Program-made: the position numbers and the translations under genes
The notes under the pieces: model-generated
Database searches by the model: none
What the model was told of the DNA's origin: nothing
What the model saw: only the letters and a program-made list of their open reading frames with translations
DNA from: Gordonia phthalatica
GTDB taxonomy: Bacteria > Actinomycetota > Actinomycetes > Mycobacteriales > Mycobacteriaceae
Direction of reading: 5' to 3'
Assembly: GCF_001305675.1 (NCBI RefSeq)
Contig: NZ_CP011853.1
Location: 4,092,001 to 4,156,000 of the forward strand
DNA length: 64,000 bases
In this document: positions 8,503 through 16,794 of the stretch, one piece after another
Layout of the letters: each line of letters opens with the position of its first letter
Numbering within the stretch: the stretch's first letter is position 1

Positions 8503-8975
8503 TCGGCCTGAAAGAATCTGGTGATGAGGTCTGCTGTGGCGCCCCAGTCTCCGTGACGAAGAAAATGACTCAAGTCGACCTTTACGAAGACCGCTTCTGC
8601 GGCGAAATAGGTTGTGTCGCCGACAGTACCGTTGGCTTCGATGAAGAGCGCGCGGTCGGTTTCGTCGACGAGGGAGGCGGTGATGTGCACGGGGGTGTGC
8701 AGTGGGACCGGGCGTCGATACTCCACGGTGAGGGTTCGGGTGACTGCGGGTGTCTCGGCGATCCACAGGGTGAAACCCATGATGTCATCGCATGCCGCTG
8801 AGATGGCTCCGCCGTGGGCGAGTCCCGGGGCTCCTGAGTGGCGCTCGTCGAATTGCAGGTCGGCGTAGACGTGGTCGCCGTGCAGGTGTACCTCGAGGTG
8901 CAGGCCATTGGGGTTGTCTTCGCCGCATCCCATGCACCATGGTGCGTGTGCTGGTAGTGGTTTGTCGCCCCTCAT
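8499..8975 (-). CDS. PaaI-like hotdog thioesterase
   Basis: The start chosen is ATG at 8975 behind AAAGG; an in-frame ATG at 9011 is possible. The protein (158 residues) shows the hotdog acyl-CoA thioesterase pattern: CMGCGEDNPNGLHLEV at the N-terminus, then APGLAHGGAISAACDDIMGF on the central helix, where the Asp/His region forms the active site, and TVEYRRPVPL in the following strand. It would hydrolyse an acyl- or aryl-CoA. It is transcribed divergently from a TetR regulator and an MmpL exporter lies downstream of that, so the three may form one regulated unit for a lipid or aromatic substrate. Confidence 0.8.
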   Translation of the reverse strand: MRGDKPLPAHAPWCMGCGEDNPNGLHLEVHLHGDHVYADLQFDERHSGAPGLAHGGAISAACDDIMGFTLWIAETPAVTRTLTVEYRRPVPLHTPVHITASLVDETDRALFIEANGTVGDTTYFAAEAVFVKVDLSHFLRHGDWGATADLITRFFQAD

Positions 8976-9028
8976 AAGTGACCTTTCTGAGCCTTCAATC
9001 GGTACCGCCACTGGCAGTTTCGCTCTGT

Positions 9029-9040
9029 TACCGACGGTAT
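9029..9040. promoter_or_regulatory. Candidate TetR operator half-site upstream of tetR/thioesterase
   Basis: The sequence TACCGACGGTAT lies between the divergent thioesterase and TetR genes. The same element occurs inverted (ATACCGTCGGT, 9755-9765) upstream of the MmpL gene, so the regulator could control both promoters. This is inferred from shared sequence and position. Confidence 0.45.
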
Positions 9041-9044
9041 TGTT

Positions 9045-9716
9045 GTGCAGTCAGGGGTTCGTGATTTTGGCTATATAGGGAGTGGCCAGGTGGAAACCAT
9101 CGATTCCGACGATGTTGACCCGAGGCGGGTTCGGTCGCGTCAGCGTTTGTTGGATGCTGCGGTGACCTTGCTGAACAGTGGCGGGGTCGAAGCCGTTACC
9201 GTGGAGGCGGTCACTCGACTGTCTCGTGTTGCTCGCACCACCTTGTATCGTCACTTCGAGAGCTCCACAGATCTGGTGGCGGCTGCCTTCGAGCGATTGT
9301 TGCCTCAGGCCGAGACCCCCGAGACGACGACGTCGATCCGTGATGACCTGCTGAAGCTGATGCAGCGGCAGGCTGAGCTTATTGAGCAGGCACCGCTGCA
9401 GTTGACGACGCTGGCATGGTTGGCAATGCTTCCCGAGCAGCCCCGGCAATCCGGGCAATCCGACGGGGATCAGAACGCGCTCGCGCCACTGCGTCGTCGA
9501 GTCGTCGAGCAGTATCGAGAACCATTCGATCGAGTTTTGACGAGTGACGTGGCCACGGCGGAGCTCGGCGACCTCGATTTGACCATGGCAGTCACTCAAC
9601 TGGCGGGCCCCCTTGTCTTTGCCAAGCTCACGGGCATTCGGTCGATGACCGTTGGCGATCTCGAACAGCTTGTCGACGATTTCCTCATGGCCCACCGGCG
9701 ACACCAAACCTCCTGA
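9045..9716 (+). CDS. TetR-family transcriptional regulator
   Basis: A 223-residue reading starts at GTG 9045; a second GTG at 9090 (VETIDSDDVDPRRV) with AGGGAG just upstream may be the true start. The TetR DNA-binding domain covers about residues 29-75 (RQRLLDAAVTLLNSGGVEAV, then LSRVARTTLYRHFESSTDLV). The C-terminal ligand domain is hydrophobic and unassigned. It sits between a divergent thioesterase and a co-directional MmpL exporter and probably represses one or both in response to a substrate of the pump. Confidence 0.85.
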   Translation: MQSGVRDFGYIGSGQVETIDSDDVDPRRVRSRQRLLDAAVTLLNSGGVEAVTVEAVTRLSRVARTTLYRHFESSTDLVAAAFERLLPQAETPETTTSIRDDLLKLMQRQAELIEQAPLQLTTLAWLAMLPEQPRQSGQSDGDQNALAPLRRRVVEQYREPFDRVLTSDVATAELGDLDLTMAVTQLAGPLVFAKLTGIRSMTVGDLEQLVDDFLMAHRRHQTS

Positions 9717-9733
9717 CCTCCTCCCCCATCTAT

Positions 9734-9765
9734 GGTACTGCTAGTACCGTAACGATACCGTCGGT
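9734..9765. promoter_or_regulatory. Palindromic operator region upstream of the MmpL gene
   Basis: GGTACT-GCT-AGTACC (9734-9748) is an inverted repeat, followed by two TACCGT copies and ATACCGTCGGT (9755-9765), which is the reverse complement of the element at 9030-9040. It lies between the tetR stop and the mmpL start and is a good candidate binding site for that TetR protein. Confidence 0.5.
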
Positions 9766-9793
9766 TTCGTAGACGGGCTGGGTCGAGGGTGAG

Positions 9794-12700
9794 GTGCTGC
9801 GTATGGTGGTCCAACGTCCAAGTGGTGGGCGCTTGGCGGCGCGCCGGTTGGCGGAACGCAGCGAGTACAGCACGACATTGGGGCGGTTGGCACGGTTCAC
9901 CTTGGCGCACAGATTCCTCGTCATCGGGGCGTGGGTGGCTGTGGGTATCGTCTTGGCGATACTGTTTCCCCAGCTGGAGACGGTGGTGCGGCAGCAGTCT
10001 GTTGATCCGATCCCTGCTGGGGTTCCATCGTTTCAAGCACTCGATCAGATGGGTGGTGCGTTCGGTGAGAAGGGCGCCAAGACCACTGTTTTCGTGACCA
10101 TGGAGAACCCGAACGGGTTCACCGACGTGGCGCGGGAACGCTACGACATGCTCGTTCTGCAGTTGCGCGAAAATTTCGACGATGTGCAGTCAGTGCGGGA
10201 TTTGCTCTCCGATCCGACGACGGCCGGCCAGGCCTTGAGTGAGGACGGGCAAGCCTGGTACTTGCCTGTCGGGGTCACCGGAACTTTGGGAGGGCCAACG
10301 GCCACGCATGCTGTGGAGACCGTGCGCCAAACCGCGCAGCGCGTGTTTGACGGTACGGACACCACTGTCCATGTCACCGGGCCGACGGCCACTTTCAGTG
10401 ACCAGATCGTCAGTGCTGAAAGCGATTTAGTCGTGATCACTGTGGCGACGGTGGCGCTTATCGCGATCATTCTGTTGATCGTTTACCGATCGCTGTTCAC
10501 CGCGCTGGTGCCGTTGTTGGTGATCGGTGTCAGCCTCGGCGTGGGCCGCGGGGTCTTGTCCGCACTCGGCGAACTCGGTATGCCGGTATCGCAGTTCACC
10601 GTCGCGTTCATGACCGTCATCCTGCTCGGAGCCGGGGTCGACTACTCAGTCTTTTTCATCAGTCGCTATCACGAACGGCTACGCCAGGACGCTACCACTG
10701 AGGTTGCGCTCGTGGACGCGACAGCAACTATCGGACGGGTCATCCTGGCTTCAGCTGCCACGGTGGCGCTGGCCTTTTTGGCGATGGTGTTTGGTCAGCT
10801 GAGCGTGTTCTCCACCTTGGGTCCGGCATGCGCGATCGCCATCCTCATCGGATTCCTCGCCACGGTCACCCTGCTACCACCGGTGTTGCTGTGGGCGGCG
10901 CGATTCGGCTGGGGCGCACCCAGACGAGATCTGACCCGAAAGTACTGGAATCGCGTCGCCGTGCTCGTCGTGCGGCGTCCTGTGCCTCTGCTGGCACTAA
11001 CCCTGGTCGGGCTAATCGTGCTTAGCGTCTTCGCGATGGGCATCCAGATCACCTTCGACGATCGTGAGGGGCAGCCCGCGACAACCGACAGCAACGAAGG
11101 CTACGCGTTGCTCGACCGTCATTTCCCTCAAGACGTCACTATCACTGAGTTCCTCGTTGTAGATGCACCGATCGATCTCCGTACTGCCAGCGGGCTGGCC
11201 GATCTTGAGCAAATGGCCTCACGTGTATCCCAGATCCCCGGAGTGACTCGAGTCATCGGTGTTACCCGTCCCACCGGGGACAAGCTCGAGCAAGCCGAGC
11301 TGTCCTGGCAGAACGGTCAGATCGGGGACCGGCTGGCGGGTGCGGTCGACGATGGCCAGAACCGCCGAGGTGACCTCGAACAGCTCCGTACCGGCGCATT
11401 CCAACTCGCCGACGGGCTTACTCAGCTCGACACCCAGGTACGCACCAACTTGGCCCCCCTGGCCGGCATCCTCGATCAGGCAAGCACAGCAGGGCAGCAA
11501 ATTCAGCAGTACCAGCCGATACTCCGCCAACTCGCCGCATCTGCACCAGCGCTCGATCGCGCTTCTCAGAATGCCCCACAGCTGGCCGCGCTCACCCGCC
11601 AAACATCTGCAGCCCTGGCAACAGTGACCTCGATCCTGCCCATCCTCGATAATGCGCCCTGGTGCACCCAAGTCCCGCAGTGCGCAGCTCTGCGCGCGCA
11701 GACCCGCAATCTCGACGCCCTACTGAGCAACGGGACCCTCGACCAGATCGCCACGCTGTCAACACAACTCGCGCAGCTGGATACACCGATCTCAACAGTC
11801 ACCGACCAACTCACTTCCACCGTCAACTCACTGGGCTCCACGCTGGGAAGCATCAGCAGCCAAGACCTTCCCGGCAAGCTCACCCAACTGCAAACAGGTA
11901 TCAGTCAACTCGCGGCGGGATCACGCCAACTCGCCGCCGGTGTATCCGCGCTGATCGACAGCAACCTTCAACAACTCGCCGGGATGGCCGCGCTAGCCAC
12001 ACAACTACAAACCTCCGCCCGCGAGACCGCCGGAACAAACTCAGCAACCGGCTTCTACCTCCCACCTCAGGCCAACGCAGACCGCCGTTTCGTCGACGTC
12101 GCTCGCCAGTTCGTCTCGCCCGACGGCCATACCGTGCGCTACGCAATACAAACCAGCTTCGACCCCTACAGCACCGAGGCCATGCAACTGGCCGACACAA
12201 TCACCGATGTCGCACTCGCCGCCAGACCGAACACAACCCTGCAGGACTCCAACATCGCGATAGCCGGGTTCCCCGCCATCAACGCCGATCTGCAACGTCT
12301 ACTCACCGAAGACTTCCGACTCCTAGCGTTGGCCACCCTCACCATCGTCGGCCTGATCCTGATACTCCTACTCCGAGCACTCATCGCGCCGCTATACCTT
12401 CTGGGCACCGTCATACTCAACTACACCGCGGCACTGGGTATCGGTGTCCTGATCTTTCAACACATCCTCAAAACCGATATCGCCTGGCCCGTACCACTAC
12501 TGGCCTTCATAGTCCTCGTCGCGGTCGGCGCCGACTACAACATGCTTCTTATCTCTCGCCTACGCGAAGAATCCCAAAACAACATCCGCATCGGCGTCCT
12601 GAGAACCGTCACCAACACCGGATCAGTCATCACCTCGGCCGGCCTCATCTTCGCTGCCAGCATGTTCGGACTCATGGCCGGATCCATCTCGATCATGACC

Positions 12701-12844
12701 CAGGTCGGACTCATCATCGGCATCGGCCTGCTGCTCGACACCTTCATCGTCCGCACCATCGTTGTGCCGACCATCGCCACACTTGTCGGCAGAGCAAGCT
12801 GGTGGCCGAGTACCCGAACCGACACGCATCCAGTGTCCCGCTAG
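9794..12844 (+). CDS. MmpL/RND-family transporter
   Basis: A 1016-residue RND exporter. One membrane helix near residues 40-58 is followed by a periplasmic loop, a helix block (about residues 205-360), a very long second loop (about 400-830) rich in Gln/Leu heptads (QLAAGSRQLAAGVSALID), and a second helix block. The proton-relay Asp-Tyr pairs are seen in GAGVDYSVFFISR and VGADYNMLLISR, typical of MmpL and ActII-ORF3 proteins. Substrates of relatives are lipids or hydrophobic drugs. It is preceded by a TetR regulator and probable operators. It is distinct from the mmpL3 gene at 56,908. An IS110 element follows immediately. Confidence 0.88.
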   Translation: MLRMVVQRPSGGRLAARRLAERSEYSTTLGRLARFTLAHRFLVIGAWVAVGIVLAILFPQLETVVRQQSVDPIPAGVPSFQALDQMGGAFGEKGAKTTVFVTMENPNGFTDVARERYDMLVLQLRENFDDVQSVRDLLSDPTTAGQALSEDGQAWYLPVGVTGTLGGPTATHAVETVRQTAQRVFDGTDTTVHVTGPTATFSDQIVSAESDLVVITVATVALIAIILLIVYRSLFTALVPLLVIGVSLGVGRGVLSALGELGMPVSQFTVAFMTVILLGAGVDYSVFFISRYHERLRQDATTEVALVDATATIGRVILASAATVALAFLAMVFGQLSVFSTLGPACAIAILIGFLATVTLLPPVLLWAARFGWGAPRRDLTRKYWNRVAVLVVRRPVPLLALTLVGLIVLSVFAMGIQITFDDREGQPATTDSNEGYALLDRHFPQDVTITEFLVVDAPIDLRTASGLADLEQMASRVSQIPGVTRVIGVTRPTGDKLEQAELSWQNGQIGDRLAGAVDDGQNRRGDLEQLRTGAFQLADGLTQLDTQVRTNLAPLAGILDQASTAGQQIQQYQPILRQLAASAPALDRASQNAPQLAALTRQTSAALATVTSILPILDNAPWCTQVPQCAALRAQTRNLDALLSNGTLDQIATLSTQLAQLDTPISTVTDQLTSTVNSLGSTLGSISSQDLPGKLTQLQTGISQLAAGSRQLAAGVSALIDSNLQQLAGMAALATQLQTSARETAGTNSATGFYLPPQANADRRFVDVARQFVSPDGHTVRYAIQTSFDPYSTEAMQLADTITDVALAARPNTTLQDSNIAIAGFPAINADLQRLLTEDFRLLALATLTIVGLILILLLRALIAPLYLLGTVILNYTAALGIGVLIFQHILKTDIAWPVPLLAFIVLVAVGADYNMLLISRLREESQNNIRIGVLRTVTNTGSVITSAGLIFAASMFGLMAGSISIMTQVGLIIGIGLLLDTFIVRTIVVPTIATLVGRASWWPSTRTDTHPVSR

Positions 12845-12882
12845 TACGCACGCACGTGCCGAGATCTGACCGGCCCCGCCAG

Positions 12883-14106
12883 TCATCCAGCCATCGCGCC
12901 CACCTCATCGACTGACACCCGCTCGACGGTCGGCCGCGGCAACCACACCCTACCGTCGCGGATCAGTGCCCAGACCACGTCAACCAGACGTCTAGCGAGA
13001 GCGATGAGAGCGTGGACGTGGGAACGCTTCTCGCGTCGTTTGCGCTGGTAGAACTCGCGGGACGGGCCGTCGCGTTGCGAGCTGTTGAGTGCGGCCATGT
13101 AGAACACCTTGCGAAGTCCTCTGTGGTAACGCTGGGGTCTACGCAAGGCTCCCCGGCGGTTACCGGAGTCGTGCGGTACCGGAGCAAGGCCGGCGTAGGC
13201 GGCGAGTCTGGCGGGCGAGCCGAACGAAGTGAGGTCGCCGCCGGTGATCGCGACGAGCTCAGCGCCGCTTCGGGTGCCGATGCCTGGCACGGATTCGAGA
13301 ATCCGTGCGTGACGGTGGCGGCGGAACACCTCGGTGATCTGCTTATCCAGGTCGGCGATCTGACGGGTCAGCATGACCAACGAGGTAGCCGCGTGTTGCA
13401 CCAGTAGGGCTGTGGTCGCCTCGCCAGGCAGGGTGACGGTCTGCGCGGCCGCCGCGGCACGGGCTTTGTCGATCATCTTCGGGATCGTGGGTCGGCGGAC
13501 GCCGTGACTGCGCAGGTGGTCGTAGATCTCGTCGTCAGAGACCGCAGCGATCGCAGATGGCGTGGCGAAGCGGGTGAGGAACGTTAGACCGGTCAGTGTC
13601 GAGTAGTCGAAACACCGTTCTAGTGCAGGGAAGATGCGGGTCAGCAGGCCGCGCAGGCGGTTGATGCCTCGCGTACGTTCAGCGACGAGGTCGTTGCGAT
13701 GTCCGGTCAGCAGGTCGAGTTCGATCGCGACGTCGTCGGGCGCCGAGACGGTGGCGAGATCGCCACGTAGGCGGGCTGTCTGGGCGATCACGACCGCATC
13801 GCGGGCATCGGTCTTGCCCTCACCCGCGAACGCACCGGTCATGCTGTGCACGACCCGGCCGGGCACGTAGCGGATCTGCTGGCGCCGCGCAGCCAGCACA
13901 CCCCTCAGCAGCGCCGATTCCGGTGCGGTCATGTCGATCGCCCACACCACGAATTTCATGTCGGCGACCCGGTCCATGAGCGCTTCGATCGCCGGTTGAT
14001 CGTTGGGAAGCCGCCGAGACCACAGCACCGTTCCCGCCTCATCGACCGCGGCGGCGTGATGCGCATGCCGACCGACATCAATTCCTACCCAGATCTTTTC
14101 GTCCAT
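12883..14106 (-). CDS. IS110-family transposase (DEDD recombinase)
   Basis: This 407-residue protein has the IS110 architecture: an N-terminal RuvC-like DEDD domain beginning WVGIDVGRHAHH (Asp10) with TDARDA supplying two acidic residues, a coiled section, and a C-terminal Tnp domain (SVPGIGTRSGAELVAITGGD...LAAYAGLAPVPHDSGNRRG). The position of the canonical second acidic residue is Asp58 (WAIDMTA) rather than Glu, which I have also seen in some actinobacterial members. IS110 enzymes are guided by a bridge RNA made from the element's own noncoding end. The gene is complete, and both flanks are noncoding DNA of the element. Confidence 0.9.
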   Translation of the reverse strand: MDEKIWVGIDVGRHAHHAAAVDEAGTVLWSRRLPNDQPAIEALMDRVADMKFVVWAIDMTAPESALLRGVLAARRQQIRYVPGRVVHSMTGAFAGEGKTDARDAVVIAQTARLRGDLATVSAPDDVAIELDLLTGHRNDLVAERTRGINRLRGLLTRIFPALERCFDYSTLTGLTFLTRFATPSAIAAVSDDEIYDHLRSHGVRRPTIPKMIDKARAAAAAQTVTLPGEATTALLVQHAATSLVMLTRQIADLDKQITEVFRRHRHARILESVPGIGTRSGAELVAITGGDLTSFGSPARLAAYAGLAPVPHDSGNRRGALRRPQRYHRGLRKVFYMAALNSSQRDGPSREFYQRKRREKRSHVHALIALARRLVDVVWALIRDGRVWLPRPTVERVSVDEVGAMAG

Positions 14107-14319
14107 ACTGTCCTTCCGTGTGCGGTTGGCTCGTCAGGGTGGTTTCGCCGGCACACCTTTACACAGCGACAAGTTCGCGAACACATCTCAATCAGCGGCC
14201 GAAACGACCCGTCACGGTCCGGGGTGACCTTCCACGCCAAGCCACCAGCGACAACAGGTGATTGTCGAGCCACGCCCCGAACCGCGGACGAACGTCCGAG
14301 GCGACCGCCCCGGACGTAC
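14107..14319 (-). ncRNA. Probable IS110 bridge RNA (seekRNA) region
   Basis: About 210 bases upstream of the IS110 transposase start contain no reading frame of their own and end where metallophosphoesterase coding sequence begins. In IS110-group elements this is where the bridge RNA is encoded. Two short stems are visible: CGACAA/TTGTCG around a 7-base loop (14249-14267) and CGGAC/GTCCG around GAAC (14285-14298). The exact RNA ends, guide loops and element end were not determined; the boundary at 14319 is approximate. Confidence 0.5.
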
Positions 14320-14914
14320 TCCAACGTAAAGGTGATTGTGGCGGTGGGCACCACGCTCTACGGCGTGGGTGAGGCCGCGTCGGTGCGGGTCAATCAGGAG
14401 TCGGTGACGTTGAAACGGCTGCCCGCCGAGTTCGACGGTCTACGCGTGGCCGTCGTCAGCGATTTGCACCTGGGACCCGCCCGCGGGGAGGCGTTCACAC
14501 GCACGATCGTCGACATGGTCAACGCCGAGCGCCCCGACCTCATCGCGATCGTCGGTGACCTGTCAGACGAAACCATCGAGCATGTCGGATCAGACCTGCA
14601 GCCACTCGCTGATCTGCGAGCGCCGTTGGGTGTCTTCGGTGTCTCAGGCAACCACGAACAGATCTCCGACGACGTCGGCGCCTGGATGGACGAGTGGCGT
14701 TCGCTGGGTATCACCACCATCAACAACTCAAGCGTGGAGATCCGACGCGGGGCAGCCACCATCGATGTCGCTGGAGTGCATGACCTCAGCAATTCCGCCC
14801 CGTACGAACCCGACCTTGACGCCGCGGTCGCCGGTCGACCCGACGATCGATTCACCCTGCTACTGGCGCATCAACCCAACCACGTCCGGGAGGCAGCAGC
14901 CCACGACGTCGATC
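14320..14914 (+). pseudogene. Metallophosphoesterase, 5' segment, disrupted
   Basis: This segment encodes GTTLYGVGEAASVRVNQESV and then a calcineurin-like phosphoesterase core: VVSDLHLGPARGEAF (D-x-H), IVGDLSDETIEH (GD), SGNHEQISDDV (GNHE) and LLAHQPNHVREAA. The N-terminal membrane helices seen in relatives are missing because an IS110 element abuts the left side. On the right the gene is split by an IS3-type element at ATC (14912-14914). The 3' segment resumes at 16578 with the final GHTHGGQ motif. The original enzyme would have been a membrane-associated metal-dependent phosphoesterase. Confidence 0.8.
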
Positions 14915-15298
14915 GGGCCTTCCCCCTGGATGTTGGACACGCTGATTCCAGCCTGATGCTGGGGAAGCGAGATGATGTAGTCCATGGCCAGGAAGCACTA
15001 CGACGAGGAGGGGCCTTCCCCCTGGATGTTGGACACGCTGATTCCAGCCTGATGCTGGGGAAGCGAGATGATGTAGTCCATGGCCAGGAAGCACTACGAC
15101 GAGGAGGGGCCTTCCCCCTGGATGTTGGACACGCTGATTCCAGCCTGATGCTGGGGAAGCGAGATGATGTAGTCCATGGCCAGGAAGCACTACGACGAGG
15201 AGGGGCCTTCCCCCTGGATGTTGGACACGCTGATTCCAGCCTGATGCTGGGGAAGCGAGATGATGTAGTCCATGGCCAGGAAGCACTACGACGAGGAG
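14915..15298. repeat. Four 96-bp tandem copies of an IS left end
   Basis: Units begin at 14915, 15011, 15107 and 15203 and appear identical apart from the last, which runs on into orfA at 15299. Each unit carries the terminal inverted repeat and the first nine codons of orfA (ATG at the position equivalent to 15272). Only the last ATG leads to a full OrfA; in the first three copies that frame stops at a TGA inside the next unit. Because 96 is divisible by three, the interrupted host frame reads through as four copies of a 32-residue repeat. Confidence 0.92.
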
Positions 15299-15631
15299 TT
15301 CCGGCGTAACGCGGTCGACTTGTACGAGACCACGCCGGGTGCGACGGTCCGGTCGATCGCCGGCGATCTCGGGATCGAACGCGGCACGCTACGCGGATGG
15401 CTCGACAAGTACGGGACCGGACGCAAGACCGGCGCCGACGGAACCCCGACCACCAGCCCGCTACACCGCAGAACCACCGATGAGGTACCCGACGGCGAGA
15501 CTCCCGAGGAAGAACTGGTCCGGCTGCGGGCACGGGTCCGGGCGTTGGAGGTCGAGACGACGAAGCTGACGACCGAACGCGAGATCCTGCGGAAGGCAGC
15601 CAAGTATTTCGCGGGGGAGACGAACTGGTGA
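15272..15631 (+). CDS. IS3-family transposase OrfA
   Basis: This 119-residue protein begins MARKHYDEEFRRNAVDLY, an HTH_Tnp_1 domain (GDLGIERGTLRGWLDKY), then has an acidic linker and a leucine-zipper helix (EELVRLRARVRALEVETTKL, ending ILRKAAKYFAGETNW). It binds element ends and pairs with OrfB. The stop codon overlaps the GTG of orfB (GTGA), so translation of orfB may be coupled rather than frameshifted. Confidence 0.88.
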   Translation: MARKHYDEEFRRNAVDLYETTPGATVRSIAGDLGIERGTLRGWLDKYGTGRKTGADGTPTTSPLHRRTTDEVPDGETPEEELVRLRARVRALEVETTKLTTEREILRKAAKYFAGETNW

Positions 15632-16542
15632 GCCGCTTCCAGTTCGTCGCCGACAACTCCGCCACCTACCCGGTGAAGTGGCTGTGTGACCTGCTCGAGG
15701 TCGTTCGTTCCTCGTACTACGCATGGCGCAAGGCCGCGCCCGGTCGCGAGCGTCGAGCCGCTACCGACGATGCCCTGCTCAAGGAGATCACAGCCGTGCA
15801 CGACGAGGACACGTCCTACGGTGCCCCGCGGATCACTGCCGACCTCAACGACGGGAAACCCGCTGGTGAGCGCGTCAATCACAAACGTGTGGAGCGGGTC
15901 ATGCGCGAACACGGGATCGCCGGCTACCGGAAACGACGACGGGTCAAGACGACGGTGCCAGAACCGGCAGAGCAGAAGTACCCGGACCAGGTGAAACGGG
16001 ACTTCACCGCGCCGGCACCGAACAAGGTGTACGTCGGCGACATCACGTATCTACCGTTGGCGATCCCGGGTATCGACGGGAAGGCCAAGAACCTGTATCT
16101 GGCCACGGTCATCGACTGCTTCTCTCGCCGGCTCGTCGGGTGGGCGATCGCTGATCACATGCGCATCGAGCTGGTCATCGACGCGCTACGCGCGGCCGAG
16201 CGTGACCGCGGGAGTCTGCGCGGAGCGATCTTCCACTCCGACCACGGATCGGTCTACACCTCGAAGGACTTCGCTGACGCCTGCCAGGACATGGGCGTGA
16301 CGCAGTCGATGGGCGCGGTGGGTACCAGTGCCGACAACGCGTTGGCCGAGTCGTTCAACGCGGCATTCAAACGCGAGGTCCTGCGCGATTCGGCGAGTTG
16401 GCCCGATGAGAGGACGTGTCGACGGCAGGCGTTTCGGTGGTTGACCCGCTACAACACGCGGCGGCGGCACTCGTTCTGCAACAACATGTCCCCGAACGAT
16501 TACGAGCGGAGCGTCTCCGATAGAATCGGAGACGCAGCTTAA
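15628..16542 (+). CDS. IS3-family transposase OrfB (DDE integrase)
   Basis: The 304-residue product includes the HTH_21 region (SYGAPRITADLNDGKPAGER) and the rve core with Asp in VYVGDITYLP, Asp in FHSDHGSVYTSKD and Glu in NALAESFNAAFKREVL. It ends YNTRRRHSFCNNMSPNDYE, the normal family tail. Catalytic residues look intact. A CTCCGAT/ATCGGAG hairpin (16516-16532) spans the last codons. Confidence 0.88.
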   Translation: MSRFQFVADNSATYPVKWLCDLLEVVRSSYYAWRKAAPGRERRAATDDALLKEITAVHDEDTSYGAPRITADLNDGKPAGERVNHKRVERVMREHGIAGYRKRRRVKTTVPEPAEQKYPDQVKRDFTAPAPNKVYVGDITYLPLAIPGIDGKAKNLYLATVIDCFSRRLVGWAIADHMRIELVIDALRAAERDRGSLRGAIFHSDHGSVYTSKDFADACQDMGVTQSMGAVGTSADNALAESFNAAFKREVLRDSASWPDERTCRRQAFRWLTRYNTRRRHSFCNNMSPNDYERSVSDRIGDAA

Positions 16543-16577
16543 TTCACCCCTGTGTCCACTATCCGGGGGGAAGCCCC

Positions 16578-16783
16578 ATCTCCAGGTATCCGGACACACG
16601 CACGGCGGGCAGATGTGGCCGCTGCGTTACGCCGCCGCTGCTGCCGCCGACACCGCAGTCACCGGACTCGACTTCTACAAGGACACCACCGTGTTCACCA
16701 CCTATGGGGCCGGCGCCTGGGGACCGCCCGTCCGAGTGGGTGCGCCGCCTGAAATCGCCATCCTGCAGTTGCGCAGCGCCTGA
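16578..16783 (+). pseudogene. Metallophosphoesterase, 3' segment
   Basis: After the IS3-type element the host gene resumes with LQVSGHTHGGQMWPLRYAAA, the last metal-binding motif of calcineurin-like phosphoesterases, and ends VRVGAPPEIAILQLRSA. It is the continuation of the segment ending at 14914. With both the IS110 loss of the start and the IS3 split, the gene cannot make a functional enzyme. Confidence 0.8.
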
Positions 16784-16794
16784 TCGACCGACAG

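Larger units (their letters stand above)
14915..16577 (+). mobile_element. IS3-family element with quadruplicated left end
   Basis: The left end starts GGGCCTTCCCCCTGGATGTT and the reverse complement of the right end starts GGGGCTTCCCCCCGGATAGT; both continue to GGACAC, with 22 of 26 positions equal. The trinucleotide ATC flanks both sides (14912-14914 and 16578-16580), and removing the element and one ATC restores the metallophosphoesterase frame (VD-LQVSGHTHGG). The first 96 bases of the element are present as four head-to-tail copies. Confidence 0.85.

Noticed and set aside
11662..12915. A 417-codon plus-strand frame inside the MmpL gene
   Set aside because: It is the shifted frame of the MmpL coding region, rich in Arg/His/Pro/Thr and without any domain.
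14915..15298. Regular repeats as a CRISPR array
   Set aside because: The units are contiguous without spacers, are 96 bases long and carry an IS end and the orfA start; no cas genes are nearby.
13846..15309. A 487-codon plus-strand reading frame
   Set aside because: It joins the antisense of the IS110 transposase to the metallophosphoesterase fragment and the 96-bp repeats; only the central part is real coding sequence.
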